A DNA stretch of 64,000 nucleotides, taken from NCBI GenBank assembly GCA_937139335.1, contig CAKZPN010000023.1, forward strand, positions 62,001 through 126,000. Direction: 5' to 3'. Source of the DNA: an uncultured Roseicyclus sp. GTDB lineage: Bacteria; Pseudomonadota; Alphaproteobacteria; Rhodobacterales; Rhodobacteraceae. Both the position numbers and the translations under genes were made by a program. Positions within the stretch are counted from its first letter, which is position 1; each line of letters opens with the position of its first letter. The notes beneath the pieces are model-generated. The model was not told the DNA's origin and searched no databases. It saw nothing but the letters and a program-made list of their open reading frames with translations. Below, piece after piece: positions 42,484-51,312 of this stretch.

Positions 42484-44630
42484 GGCGCAAGGCGCGCATC
42501 CTTCAGGTGGGCTTTGTCGCCGTCGCGCTGATACTGTCAGCGGTTGCCGTGGCGGCACAGACCATCACCGTACAATCGGGCGAACACGCAGGCTTCACGC
42601 GGCTGGTCCTCGACATCGGGGTCGACCGGGGCTGGACGCTCACCGGCGAGGGCGAGACCCGGCGCCTGGCACTCGACCCGCCGGTCGAGGGGTTCGCCAT
42701 CGCGCGCGTCTTCGACCTGATCCCGCGGACCCGGCTTTCGGCGCTGGCGGAAGAAGACGGGCTGCGGCTGTCGCTCGCCTGTGCGTGCGCCATCAATGCC
42801 AACCGTCACCAGGGGCGCTACCTTGTCCTCGACATCGCGGAGCCCGATCCTGCCCGCGCCGCCCCGACACCCGCGCCCGAGGACGCGGCGGCGTCGGTCC
42901 GGCGTCAGGCAGCGGCCGAGAGCCTGCCTGACATGACGCGACTGCTGGCGGGATCCGTTCCGCCGCAATCCCCGGTTCGCCGTCCCGACACCACGCCGCC
43001 ACAACCGCCCGCACGCGGCGACATCGACATGGCCGAAGCTGCGCGGATCATGTCCGAACAACTTGCGCGCGCCGCGGCGTCGGGCCTGCTGGAGGCCGCG
43101 CCGGGCCGGCCGATGTCGGATGCGGACGCTGTTCCAGGGGTCGCGCCCGAACCTCTTCGCCCTGATCTCGAGACCGCAGGCGACCCCGTCTCTCCTTATG
43201 CGGTGGAACCACCCGGTCCCGGCGCGCCGCTCCGCGCCGAGACGGCGCTCGATGCGGCGCTGCACCGCGCGCTTCGGGCGGAGCCGCAGGGCAACCAGCT
43301 GGCCTGCGCGGGGGCGCCGCTGTCGATCCGCGACTGGGCGGCAGGCGACACCGTCCACCACGGTCTTGGAGCCCTGCGCCTCGCCCTGTACGATGTTCGC
43401 GACCAGTTGCGGCGCGATGCGGTCCTGGCGCTGGCGCGGCACTACCTGGCCTTCGGCTTCGGGGCAGAGGCCGCCTTCTGGCTGACCCAGATCGAGAACG
43501 CGCCCCCGGACCTGGCGGTGATCGCGGCGCTGGTCGACGGCGTGGAGGGCGCGCATTTCCTACCGGAGCCCGCCCCTCTGATCTGCAGCGAGGAAGAGTT
43601 GCTGTGGCGCTACCTGGACGGCGCGCTGGGCGCGCATGCTCTGACCGAGGAGCAGGCCGGCCGGCTGCAACGCGCCACGGCGGCGCTTCCCACCGCGCTG
43701 CGCGACGAGATCGCGCCGCGTGTGGCGCGCCGGTTGCAGGTCGATGGCCACCCGTCTGCCGCCCGCAACCTGCGCGACCTCCTGCTCCGCGGCGGGCGGC
43801 TGTCCGGGGCGGCGATGGTGCAGCTCGACCTCGATCTGGGGATCGCGCGCCCCGGAGATGCCATGACCGGGGCGGCCCTGGCCCTCGCCCTGCGCGATGA
43901 CGGCGCGGACCCGGTCGGCGCGATGGCGCACGCGTTGGGGTTCGACCGCGAAATCGGCCTGCCCCCCGACGAGACGCGCCTTCACGCCGCCGAGGCGCTG
44001 CTGCGCGAACACGGTCTCGGCCCGGAGACCGCCGCGCTGTGGCAAGAGGTCGTTCTTGCGCACGCCGCCAACGGCTCGCTTGACCGGATGGTGGTGATGC
44101 TGGCCGAGGCCCGCAACATGCCGGAGGACCGACGCAATGCCACGCTGACTTCGCTTTTCTCTGACAGGCTGGCGGCGCAAGACACCGCGGCGCTGTTCGT
44201 TCTTGCCCGCCTTCACGGGGCGGAGTGGGTGGCCGAGGGGTCGGTCGCTGGCCGGGCCCGCGTCGGCACGATGGTGCATCTGCGCGAGGCCGGGCTGGCC
44301 GACGCCGCCGAGGTGCTGCGGGCCGGCCAGCGCCCGGTGATCCTTCCGGCCCGGCCCGGCGTCGCGCCCGATCCGACGGAACGGCTGCGCGCGGCCTGGC
44401 AGCGCGGCGACTGGACCAGGCTGTCGGGCGCTGCCGAGGGGCCGCATCGTCAGATCGCCCTGCGCATGCTGACCCGCGACGCGGACGCATCGGATCCGTC
44501 CGCCATCGCCGCGGAACTGCCCGATCTTCCGTCCCTCGCCGCGCGCGTCGCCGACAGCCGCGATCTCAGGGCCCAGGTCGCGACCCTGCTCGCCGTGCCG
44601 GCACCGCAGCAGGCGGGATCGCGCGAATGA
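42480..44630 (+). CDS. large exported flagellar protein, MotC-like candidate
   Basis: A 716-residue protein not assignable to a standard flagellar family. A signal peptide (1-26, LQVGFVAVALILSAVAVAAQ) is followed by a beta-rich AMIN-like domain (27-118, GFTRLVLDIGVDRGWTL). Next comes a Pro/Ala-rich linker to about 255. Roughly 450 residues of helical repeat-like sequence follow, for example RRDAVLALARHYLAFGFGAE and DRMVVMLAEARNMPEDRRNA. ATGA overlaps tie it to motA upstream and the transglycosylase downstream. With motE and motA beside it, it may be the periplasmic stator partner that MotC is in rhizobia. That is inference from place and architecture. Confidence 0.75.
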   Translation: MRRKARILQVGFVAVALILSAVAVAAQTITVQSGEHAGFTRLVLDIGVDRGWTLTGEGETRRLALDPPVEGFAIARVFDLIPRTRLSALAEEDGLRLSLACACAINANRHQGRYLVLDIAEPDPARAAPTPAPEDAAASVRRQAAAESLPDMTRLLAGSVPPQSPVRRPDTTPPQPPARGDIDMAEAARIMSEQLARAAASGLLEAAPGRPMSDADAVPGVAPEPLRPDLETAGDPVSPYAVEPPGPGAPLRAETALDAALHRALRAEPQGNQLACAGAPLSIRDWAAGDTVHHGLGALRLALYDVRDQLRRDAVLALARHYLAFGFGAEAAFWLTQIENAPPDLAVIAALVDGVEGAHFLPEPAPLICSEEELLWRYLDGALGAHALTEEQAGRLQRATAALPTALRDEIAPRVARRLQVDGHPSAARNLRDLLLRGGRLSGAAMVQLDLDLGIARPGDAMTGAALALALRDDGADPVGAMAHALGFDREIGLPPDETRLHAAEALLREHGLGPETAALWQEVVLAHAANGSLDRMVVMLAEARNMPEDRRNATLTSLFSDRLAAQDTAALFVLARLHGAEWVAEGSVAGRARVGTMVHLREAGLADAAEVLRAGQRPVILPARPGVAPDPTERLRAAWQRGDWTRLSGAAEGPHRQIALRMLTRDADASDPSAIAAELPDLPSLAARVADSRDLRAQVATLLAVPAPQQAGSRE

Positions 44631-45334
44631 GGCGCGCGCTGCCGACCCTCTGCCGCGCGCTGCGCCCTTTGCTGCTTGGCGCTGCCATGGGCCTGATGCT
44701 CGGCGCGCCCGCGCCCGCGCAATCGCATCTCTGCGACACCGCCGCAGAACTGGCCGCGCGCGAGACCGGCGTGCCGCTGCCCGTCCTGCTCGGCCTCACG
44801 CGGGTGGAGACCGGGCGCAGCCGGGACGGCGCGATGGAGCCCTGGCCCTGGACGCTCAACATGGGCGGTGACGGTGCCTGGCACGATAGCGAGGCCACAG
44901 CGCTTGCCGCGGCGGATCTCGCCATCGCGGCAGGGCGGCGCAACGTCGATCTTGGATGTTTCCAGATCAATTACCACTGGCACGGTGCGGCTTTCACCAG
45001 CCTTGCCGAGATGCTCGAGCCCGTCGCCAACGCCCGCTACGCCGCGCGGTTCCTGACCGAACTGCACGCTAGCCTCGGCGACTGGACCGAAGCCGCGGGC
45101 GCCTTCCATTCCCGCAATCCGGCGCAGGCCAATCGCTACCTCGCCCGCTATAGGGAGGTCATGGCGGCCCTGCCGAACCGGGTCGACGCACCCCCGCTTG
45201 CCGCCGCCACCCGCGGCCCGTCGCCGCTTCCGATGCAGGCCCGCCCGCCACTGTTCGGTCCCGGGCCGCCCGGCCTCCTGCGTCCGGCGCGCCCTGTTCG
45301 CGCCGCCCCCGCCCGCCCGCTCTGGGAGCCATGA
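44627..45334 (+). CDS. flagellar lytic transglycosylase (SLT domain)
   Basis: A 235-residue exported protein. The signal peptide (LLLGAAMGLMLGAPAPAQS) precedes an SLT-type domain: VPLPVLLGLTRVETGR with the likely catalytic glutamate in RVETG, DLGCFQINYHWHG, and AARFLTELHASLGDWTEAAG. The last 55 residues are Pro/Arg-rich. The island's FlgJ lacks a muramidase domain, so this enzyme probably opens the wall for the rod, as SltF does in Rhodobacter sphaeroides. It overlaps both neighbours by four bases. Confidence 0.82.
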   Translation: MRRALPTLCRALRPLLLGAAMGLMLGAPAPAQSHLCDTAAELAARETGVPLPVLLGLTRVETGRSRDGAMEPWPWTLNMGGDGAWHDSEATALAAADLAIAAGRRNVDLGCFQINYHWHGAAFTSLAEMLEPVANARYAARFLTELHASLGDWTEAAGAFHSRNPAQANRYLARYREVMAALPNRVDAPPLAAATRGPSPLPMQARPPLFGPGPPGLLRPARPVRAAPARPLWEP

Positions 45335-47412
45335 TGTTCAACCCGCGCGCCCTGTTCCAGCCGACGATCCTCTTCGCGCTCGCGCTCATGGCGATCATCG
45401 TGATGATGATCCTGCCGGTGCCGAGCTTCGTCGTCGACATCGGCCTCGCGGCCTCCTTCGGCCTCGCGATCCTGATCTTCACGGTGACGCTGTTCATCGA
45501 GCGACCGCTGGATTTCTCCTCCTTCCCGACGATCCTGCTCGCCTCGCTGATGCTGCGCCTGTCGCTCAACGTGTCCTCGACGAAGCTGATCATCGGGCAG
45601 GGCCATACCGGAACCGGGGCCGCCGGCGGGGTGATCGAGGGCTTCGCGATGTTCGTGATCGGCGGCAGCGTCGTGATGGGCCTCGTGATCTTTTGCGTGC
45701 TGCTGATCGTGAACTTCATCGTCATCAACAAGGGCGCCGCGCGCATGGCCGAGGTCGGCGCGCGCTTCGCGCTCGACGGGATGCCGGGCAAGCAGCTCGC
45801 CATCGACAGCGACATGGCGGCGGGCGCCATCGACCATGCCGAGGCCAAGGCGCGGCGCGAGCGCGAACAGGCCGAGACGACATTCTTCGGCTCGCTCGAC
45901 GGCGCGTCGAAATTCGTGAAGGGCGACGCGATCGCGGGGCTGATGATCACGCTCCTGAACCTGGTGGTGGGCCTGCTCATCGGCACCATGATGCACGGAA
46001 TGCCGCTGGCGCAGGCGTTCGAGACCTATTCGATCCTCACTATCGGCGACGGGCTGGTGAGCCAGATCCCGGCGGTCATCATCGCCATCGCCTCGGCCTT
46101 GCTGCTGGCGCGGGGCGGGGCGACCGGCTCGACCGACATAGCCCTGGTGGCGCAGCTCGGCCGGCACCCCGCGGCGCTCGCCACGGTGGCGCTGCTCATG
46201 GGGCTCTTCGCGCTCCTGCCGGGCCTGCCCTTCGTGCCCTTCGTGATCGGTGCCGCGGCGCTCGGCACGGCGGCGTATTTCAGGTTCCGTGCGCTCGAGG
46301 CCGAAGAGGCCGTCGCGGCCAGCCCGCCGGCGCCCCCTGACGCCAAGGCGGAGCGCATCGGCGACCTGCTCGACCTCGACGACATCCATGTGGAGTTTGC
46401 ACCGGACCTCGTGTCGCTGGCGCTGGACCCCGCCACCGGCCTCGACGCGCGGATCCGCAACATGCGCGAGCATATCGCGCGCGGCTTCGGCCTGATCCTG
46501 CCCGAGATGCGCCTGACCGACCGGCCCGACCTGCCCGCCGGAACCTATGCCATCCGCCTGCTCGGCGTCGAACACGCGCGCGCCACGCTACAGCCCGGCC
46601 GCGTGTTGGCCCTGGCCGGCGATCAGCCCGCGGCCCTGCCCCCCGGCGAGGATGTGAAGGAGCCTGTCTACGGCGCCCCCGCCCGCTGGATCGCGCCCGA
46701 CGCGCGCGAGGCGGCCAGCCTTTCGGGCTTCACCGTTGTCGCGCCGTCGGAAGTGCTCGCCACCCATCTGCTCGAGGTGCTGAAGCGCAACCTCGCACGG
46801 CTCCTGACTCTGAAGACGCTGCAGCGCCAGCTCGACGCCTTCGTCACCCTGTCCGATTCTGCGCGGGGCGATGAAAACCGTCGGCTGCTCGACGAACTGG
46901 TGCCCGACAAGGTGCCGCTCGACCTGTTACACACGATCCTGCGGCTGCTGCTCGACGAACAGGTGTCGATCCGCAACCTGCCCCTGATCCTCGAGGCGAC
47001 AGCCGAAATGCGCGGCACGAAATCGCCGCCCGAGGTGATCTGCGAACATATCCGCCAGCGGCTCGGCTTCCAGCTCATCGCGGAGTTGAAGCGCGGCGAC
47101 GGCACCTTGCCGCTGATCCAGCTCTCCGGCGATTGGGAGGAGATCTTTTTGCGCCACCAGATCGGCGGCGAGGCCGGCCTGCCCGAGATCGCGCTGCCGC
47201 CCGAGGAGTTCAACGCGCTCGCCCGCTCCGTCGGCGACAAGGTCGCGGCCGCCAACGAAAAGGGCACCTACGCCGGGATCGTCACCACGGCGCTGCGGCG
47301 CCGGTTCCTGCGCACGGTGCTGCAGGCACGCGGGATTCCCAATCCGGTTCTTTCCTTCGAGGAAATCGGGATCGAGGCGAAGCCGTCGCTCGTAGGATTG
47401 GCCGCGCCGTGA
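45331..47412 (+). CDS. flhA: flagellar export gate protein FlhA
   Basis: A 693-residue export-gate protein. The first 330 residues contain about eight membrane helices, with the diagnostic stretches PTILLASLMLRLSLNVSSTK and FVIVIN-like VNFIVINKGAARMAEV, plus GDAIAGLMITLLNLVVGLL. The rest is the cytoplasmic domain that receives export substrates. The start overlaps the transglycosylase stop, and fliR begins with a GTG inside the flhA stop region. Confidence 0.96.
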   Translation: MMFNPRALFQPTILFALALMAIIVMMILPVPSFVVDIGLAASFGLAILIFTVTLFIERPLDFSSFPTILLASLMLRLSLNVSSTKLIIGQGHTGTGAAGGVIEGFAMFVIGGSVVMGLVIFCVLLIVNFIVINKGAARMAEVGARFALDGMPGKQLAIDSDMAAGAIDHAEAKARREREQAETTFFGSLDGASKFVKGDAIAGLMITLLNLVVGLLIGTMMHGMPLAQAFETYSILTIGDGLVSQIPAVIIAIASALLLARGGATGSTDIALVAQLGRHPAALATVALLMGLFALLPGLPFVPFVIGAAALGTAAYFRFRALEAEEAVAASPPAPPDAKAERIGDLLDLDDIHVEFAPDLVSLALDPATGLDARIRNMREHIARGFGLILPEMRLTDRPDLPAGTYAIRLLGVEHARATLQPGRVLALAGDQPAALPPGEDVKEPVYGAPARWIAPDAREAASLSGFTVVAPSEVLATHLLEVLKRNLARLLTLKTLQRQLDAFVTLSDSARGDENRRLLDELVPDKVPLDLLHTILRLLLDEQVSIRNLPLILEATAEMRGTKSPPEVICEHIRQRLGFQLIAELKRGDGTLPLIQLSGDWEEIFLRHQIGGEAGLPEIALPPEEFNALARSVGDKVAAANEKGTYAGIVTTALRRRFLRTVLQARGIPNPVLSFEEIGIEAKPSLVGLAAP

Positions 47413-48182
47413 CCGAGGCTTTGGCCGCATTGCTCGACGCCGCGCAGGTCTGGCTCGCCGCCGGGGCCGCGGTCTTCCTGCGGATCGGAGCCTGTTTCCT
47501 CGTGCTGCCGGGCTTCGGCGAGGCGATGATCCCGGCCCGGATCAGACTGGGCGCGGCCTTGGCCTTCACCGCCGTGGTGACGCCGGCAGTCCTTGCCGAC
47601 CTCCCGGTGATGACCGGCGCCGCACCGCCGCTGAGCTTCTTCGCGACCGAAGCCATCGCGGGACTGATCCTCGGGATGGCGTTGCGCCTGACGGTCCACG
47701 CGTTGCAGGTCGCGGGCAGCATCGCGGCGCAGGCCACCTCCCTGTCGCAGATCATGGGCGGCGCCTCACCCGACCCGCAGCCGGCGATGGGGGCCTTGCT
47801 GATGCTGTCGGGGGTGACCCTGGCGGTGATGGCCGGGCTGCATGTGCATCTGGCCGAGACGTTCGTCCGCTCCTACACGCTGCTGCCCATCGGCACCTGG
47901 CCGCGCCCGCAGGATCTGGGCGGCTGGGGCGTCGACCGCGTGGCGGCCAGTTTCGGCCTCGCGCTGTCGCTCGCCGCCCCCTTCCTGATCGCCTCGCTGC
48001 TCTACAACGTGGCGCTCGGCGTCATCAACAAGGCGATGCCGCAGCTCATGGTGGCCTTCGTCGGCGCCCCCGCGATCACCTGGGGCGGCCTGTTCCTGCT
48101 GCTTGTCACCACGCCGTTCCTGCTGCCGGTCTGGTTCGAGGCGTTCCGCGAGGCGCTCGCCAACCCGCTCGGGCTCCGCTGA
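47409..48182 (+). CDS. fliR: flagellar export gate protein FliR
   Basis: A 257-residue membrane protein with about six helices. FLRIGACFLVLPGFGEAMIP and RIRLGAALAFTAVVTPAVLA near the N-terminus and NKAMPQLMVAFVGAPA near the end are typical of FliR. The start is a GTG overlapping the flhA stop (GTGA at 47409-47412). FliR forms the gate with FliP and FliQ and is templated on FlhB, whose gene follows directly. Confidence 0.94.
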   Translation: MTEALAALLDAAQVWLAAGAAVFLRIGACFLVLPGFGEAMIPARIRLGAALAFTAVVTPAVLADLPVMTGAAPPLSFFATEAIAGLILGMALRLTVHALQVAGSIAAQATSLSQIMGGASPDPQPAMGALLMLSGVTLAVMAGLHVHLAETFVRSYTLLPIGTWPRPQDLGGWGVDRVAASFGLALSLAAPFLIASLLYNVALGVINKAMPQLMVAFVGAPAITWGGLFLLLVTTPFLLPVWFEAFREALANPLGLR

Positions 48183-49270
48183 TGGCCGACGACGACTCCC
48201 CCTCCGACAAGCCATACGACCCGACGCCCCGCAAGCTGGAGGAGGCGCGGCGGAAGGGTCAGATCGTGCGGTCGAGCGACCTCAACACCGCCGTGAGTTA
48301 CGGCGGGTTCCTGCTGGCGGCCGCGGTGGTCACGCCCTGGGCGGCCGAGGCGCTCGGCCTTCTGATGCAGGTGCTGCTGGGCCAGGCGCAGGAGATCGCG
48401 CCACGCCTGCTGGCGCCCGGCGGCATGGCCCTGGCGGCCGGGCTGATGCGCCCCCCGGTGCTGGCCGTCGCCGCCGCGGTGCTGGTGCCGGCGGCGCTGG
48501 TCCTGGTGGTGCTCTTTGCGCAACAGGGCATCTTGTTCACGCCGTCGAACCTGACGCCGAAGCTGTCGCGAATTTCCCCGCTGTCGAACGCGCAGCAGAA
48601 ATTCGGCGCTCAGGGCCTGTTCCAGTTCGCGAAATCCTCCGTGAAGCTGGGCGTCGTCTCGGTGCTGCTGGCGCTTTACCTCACCGCGCGGTCCGACCGG
48701 ATCCTGATGTCGCTCTACGCCGATCCGGGCCAGGTCCTTCTGGCGCTCGGCCGTCTCACCTTCGGCTTCCTCGCGGTTGTCGTGCTGATGGCGGCGGTCA
48801 TCGGGGCGGTGGACTGGCTCTGGGAATGGTCGCAGCACCAGCTCAAGAACCGCATGACCCGGCAGGAGCTGGTGGACGAAACCAAATCCTCCGAGGGCGA
48901 CCCGCACATGAAGCAGCAGCGCCGCAGCCGTGCACAGGCGATCGCGATGAACCAGATGCTGGCGGATGTGCCCAGGGCCGACGTGGTGGTGGTCAACCCG
49001 ACGCACTACGCCGTGGCGCTGCGCTGGGACAGGGCCGGCGGCGGCGTACCGATCTGCGTGGCGAAGGGCGTGGACGAGACCGCCCGCCGCATCCGGGAGG
49101 TCGCGGCCGAGGCCGGCGTGCCGGTGTTCTCGGACCCGCCGACCGCGCGCAGCCTGCACGCGATGGTCGAGATCGGCATGCCGATCCGGCCCGATCACTT
49201 CCGGGCCGTCGCCGCCGCCGTCCGGTTCGCCGACCTGATGCGCGCCAAGGCCAGAAAGGCGCGCCGATGA
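48182..49270 (+). CDS. flhB: flagellar export switch protein FlhB
   Basis: A 362-residue protein with four membrane helices and a cytoplasmic domain that switches export from hook to filament substrates. The N-terminus TPRKLEEARRKGQIVRSSDL and the self-cleavage motif NPTH in VVVNPTHYAVALRW are both present. It shares one base with the fliR stop. FliK, which triggers the switch, is encoded at 59839-62166. Confidence 0.96.
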   Translation: MADDDSPSDKPYDPTPRKLEEARRKGQIVRSSDLNTAVSYGGFLLAAAVVTPWAAEALGLLMQVLLGQAQEIAPRLLAPGGMALAAGLMRPPVLAVAAAVLVPAALVLVVLFAQQGILFTPSNLTPKLSRISPLSNAQQKFGAQGLFQFAKSSVKLGVVSVLLALYLTARSDRILMSLYADPGQVLLALGRLTFGFLAVVVLMAAVIGAVDWLWEWSQHQLKNRMTRQELVDETKSSEGDPHMKQQRRSRAQAIAMNQMLADVPRADVVVVNPTHYAVALRWDRAGGGVPICVAKGVDETARRIREVAAEAGVPVFSDPPTARSLHAMVEIGMPIRPDHFRAVAAAVRFADLMRAKARKARR

Positions 49271-49617
49271 CCCGGCGTGACAGACGGTTGGCCGACCTTG
49301 CGGCGCTTGCGGCGATGATGTCGCAAAGGGCCTTGGCCCCCGTCGCGTTGGCGCAGGCGCGGATCGTGGCGGGCCGCAGCGAGGTCGAGGCCCTTGCGCA
49401 GGCCCGAACGCAGCTTGGCGCCGATGCTGCAGATCCGGTGCAGGCGGCGCTGATGGCGCGTCAGGCGGACCGGTTGCGGCACCGCCAGGTTGCGGCGCTG
49501 TCGGACCTTGCGCGGTTACAGGCGGAGGTCGAGATCGCCAAGGCTGCGGCGCGTCCGGCCTTTGGCCGCAAGCAGGTGCTCGACCGGTTGCTGGCCGAGG
49601 GTCCCCGAAAGCGGTAA
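49267..49617 (+). CDS. small coiled-coil protein after flhB, FliJ-like candidate
   Basis: A 116-residue, nearly all-helical, charged protein beginning MTRRDRRLADLAALAAMMSQ. Two helical arms (RIVAGRSEVEALAQARTQLG and RLRHRQVAALSDLARLQAEV) could form a helical hairpin as in FliJ, the stalk of the export ATPase. FliJ is otherwise missing from the island. The ATG overlaps the flhB stop by four bases, and codon usage fits the neighbours. Sequence similarity to FliJ is not clear by eye, so this is a context-based suggestion. Confidence 0.62.
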   Translation: MTRRDRRLADLAALAAMMSQRALAPVALAQARIVAGRSEVEALAQARTQLGADAADPVQAALMARQADRLRHRQVAALSDLARLQAEVEIAKAAARPAFGRKQVLDRLLAEGPRKR

Positions 49618-49631
49618 CGAATTCGCGGTGG

Positions 49632-50141
49632 TCAGGCGTCCTGACGGGTGATGTCGACGATCAGCACGTCATGGACCATCTCGCCCAGGATGCGGAGCGC
49701 CGCTTCGCCCAGGGCTTCGCGCAGCGGGTCCATCGCCGCGGCCTGGGTGAAGCTGCCGTCGAACCCGCCGGCGTTGGCATGGGCGAACATCACCCGCAGA
49801 AAGGCGTCGCGCAGGCGTGGCTCCTGGTTGAAGACCACGCCATTGCCCCCGGCGTCGACCTCGAGCGTCAGGGCCATGACCACCAGTGACCGCACCGACC
49901 CGCCTCGCACGATCGGCACCACGAACTGGTTGTTCAGGCGCACGTATTCGGTGCCGGAGGCGGTGGCCGCACTTTCGCCCGGACCGGGCGCGTGGGTATC
50001 TTCTTCCGTCTCGTGCGCTGCGGCGTCGTGGCCATCGCCCTGATCCGGAGTTTCGGCCCGAGGGGTCAGCAGGATGCCGGCACCGACGCCGCCGCCGATC
50101 CCGAAAATAAGGAGCAGCACAGGCAGGAGAAGTCGCATCAT
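49632..50141 (-). CDS. second FliL-like flagellar protein
   Basis: A 169-residue protein with one N-terminal membrane helix (MRLLLPVLLLIFGIGGGVGA), an acidic His-rich linker at about 30-55, and a periplasmic FliL-like domain. The domain runs from EYVRLNNQFVVPIVRGGSVR to RILGEMVHDVLIVDITRQ. Length and topology match FliL, but sequence similarity to the product at 39943 is low. It ends the flgB-to-flgH reverse operon, 9 bases after flgH. It may be a ring-associated FliL variant. Confidence 0.75.
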   Translation of the reverse strand: MMRLLLPVLLLIFGIGGGVGAGILLTPRAETPDQGDGHDAAAHETEEDTHAPGPGESAATASGTEYVRLNNQFVVPIVRGGSVRSLVVMALTLEVDAGGNGVVFNQEPRLRDAFLRVMFAHANAGGFDGSFTQAAAMDPLREALGEAALRILGEMVHDVLIVDITRQDA

Positions 50142-50149
50142 GACCCCCC

Positions 50150-50878
50150 TCAGAACGGCAGGAGGATGTCGGCGATCTGCTGGCCATAGCGCGGCTGCTG
50201 CATGTCGCTGATCTGGCCGCGCCCGCCGTAGGAGATGCGCGCGCCGGCGATCCGGTCATAGGTGATTTCGTTCTGGCGCGAGATGTCGTCGGGCCGCACG
50301 TAGCCCGTGACCAGAAGCTCGCGGACCTCGTTGTTCACGCGGACCTCCTGCGTGCCCTCGATCCGCAGCGCGCCGTTGCCCATGATCTCTGTCACGGTCG
50401 CCGCGATCCTGAGCGTCAGCTCCTCGTTGCGTCGCACCGAGCCGGAGCCGCTGGACGCGCTGGTGGAGTCGCTCGAGACGGCATTGGCCATGCTGGCACC
50501 CGCCGGAAGGTCGGCGTCGATGCGTTGCGGCAGGCCGAGGAACTGCGGCAGCGCCAAGCTTTCGGACCCGCTGCGTCCGCGCTCGGAGGCGTTCGAGATG
50601 GTGGCGCTGTCGTCGATCTCGATCACCACCGTCAGGATGTCGCCCCGGCTCCCGGCGCGACGGTCCCCGAGCAGCGACTGCTGCCCGGCCCGCCAGAGCG
50701 AGGCCTGCTCGCGCGGCGCGGTGGCGATCTCGCTCATCGGCAATTCGCCCACGTTCATCGCGTAGACCTCGTTGCCGTTAACCGGAGATTGCAGATCCGG
50801 GGTGCGGCCGACCTCGGCCAGTCGCCCGCAGGCAGTCACGCCGATCAGGGCGAGGATGAGGGCAATGCGAAGGGTCAT
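50150..50878 (-). CDS. flgH: flagellar L-ring lipoprotein FlgH
   Basis: A 242-residue outer-membrane lipoprotein that forms the L-ring. The lipobox is GVTAC, near residue 17. RAGQQSLLGDRRAGSRGDIL, VVIEIDDSATISN and the terminal SYGGRGQISDMQQPRYGQQI are diagnostic for FlgH. Its ATG overlaps the flgA stop by four bases. The matching P-ring gene flgI is in another block at 34766. Confidence 0.95.
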   Translation of the reverse strand: MTLRIALILALIGVTACGRLAEVGRTPDLQSPVNGNEVYAMNVGELPMSEIATAPREQASLWRAGQQSLLGDRRAGSRGDILTVVIEIDDSATISNASERGRSGSESLALPQFLGLPQRIDADLPAGASMANAVSSDSTSASSGSGSVRRNEELTLRIAATVTEIMGNGALRIEGTQEVRVNNEVRELLVTGYVRPDDISRQNEITYDRIAGARISYGGRGQISDMQQPRYGQQIADILLPF

Positions 50879-51312
50879 GGCAAGGGTCCTACGATGGCGA
50901 GGCCGGGTGCCGCGGCGGTGGCGGTCACAGTGGTGCGCGAGGTCAGGTTCAGCACGCGCAGCACCTCGCCCCGCGCGGCGCGGTCGAGCGCGCGGCCGTC
51001 GGTGACCACGATCAGCCCGTCATGGTCGTAGCGCAGCGTCACCAGCGCGTTGCGCTCGACGATGGCGGGCGGGCGCAGGTCGCCGGGGCGGATCGGCCGG
51101 CCGGCGTAGAGATTGACGGCGGCCTCCATCCCGATCGCATCACCCACCGCGTCGAGCGCGCCGGGTGTGACGCCGTCGATCAGCGCGACGTCGCTGGGCA
51201 TGATCAGGCTCTGCCCGCGGATCGTGCCGGCGGCGATGACGGTCTCGGCGTGGCTGGCGGACCCGAGCGTAACCAGCAGCAGGGCAAGGGCGGTGAACAG
51301 GAGACGGCTCAT
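50875..51312 (-). CDS. flgA: flagellar P-ring assembly chaperone FlgA
   Basis: A 145-residue exported protein that helps FlgI assemble. The signal peptide is MSRLLFTALALLLVTLGSAS. The SAF-type region reads GRPIRPGDLRPPAIVERNAL and VTLRYDHDGLIVVTDGRAL, and the end has LRVLNLTSRTTVTATAA. It is shorter than enterobacterial FlgA (about 220 residues), lacking the N-terminal part, as in other alphaproteobacteria. It lies between flgG and flgH with overlapping ends. Confidence 0.92.
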   Translation of the reverse strand: MSRLLFTALALLLVTLGSASHAETVIAAGTIRGQSLIMPSDVALIDGVTPGALDAVGDAIGMEAAVNLYAGRPIRPGDLRPPAIVERNALVTLRYDHDGLIVVTDGRALDRAARGEVLRVLNLTSRTTVTATAAAPGLAIVGPLP

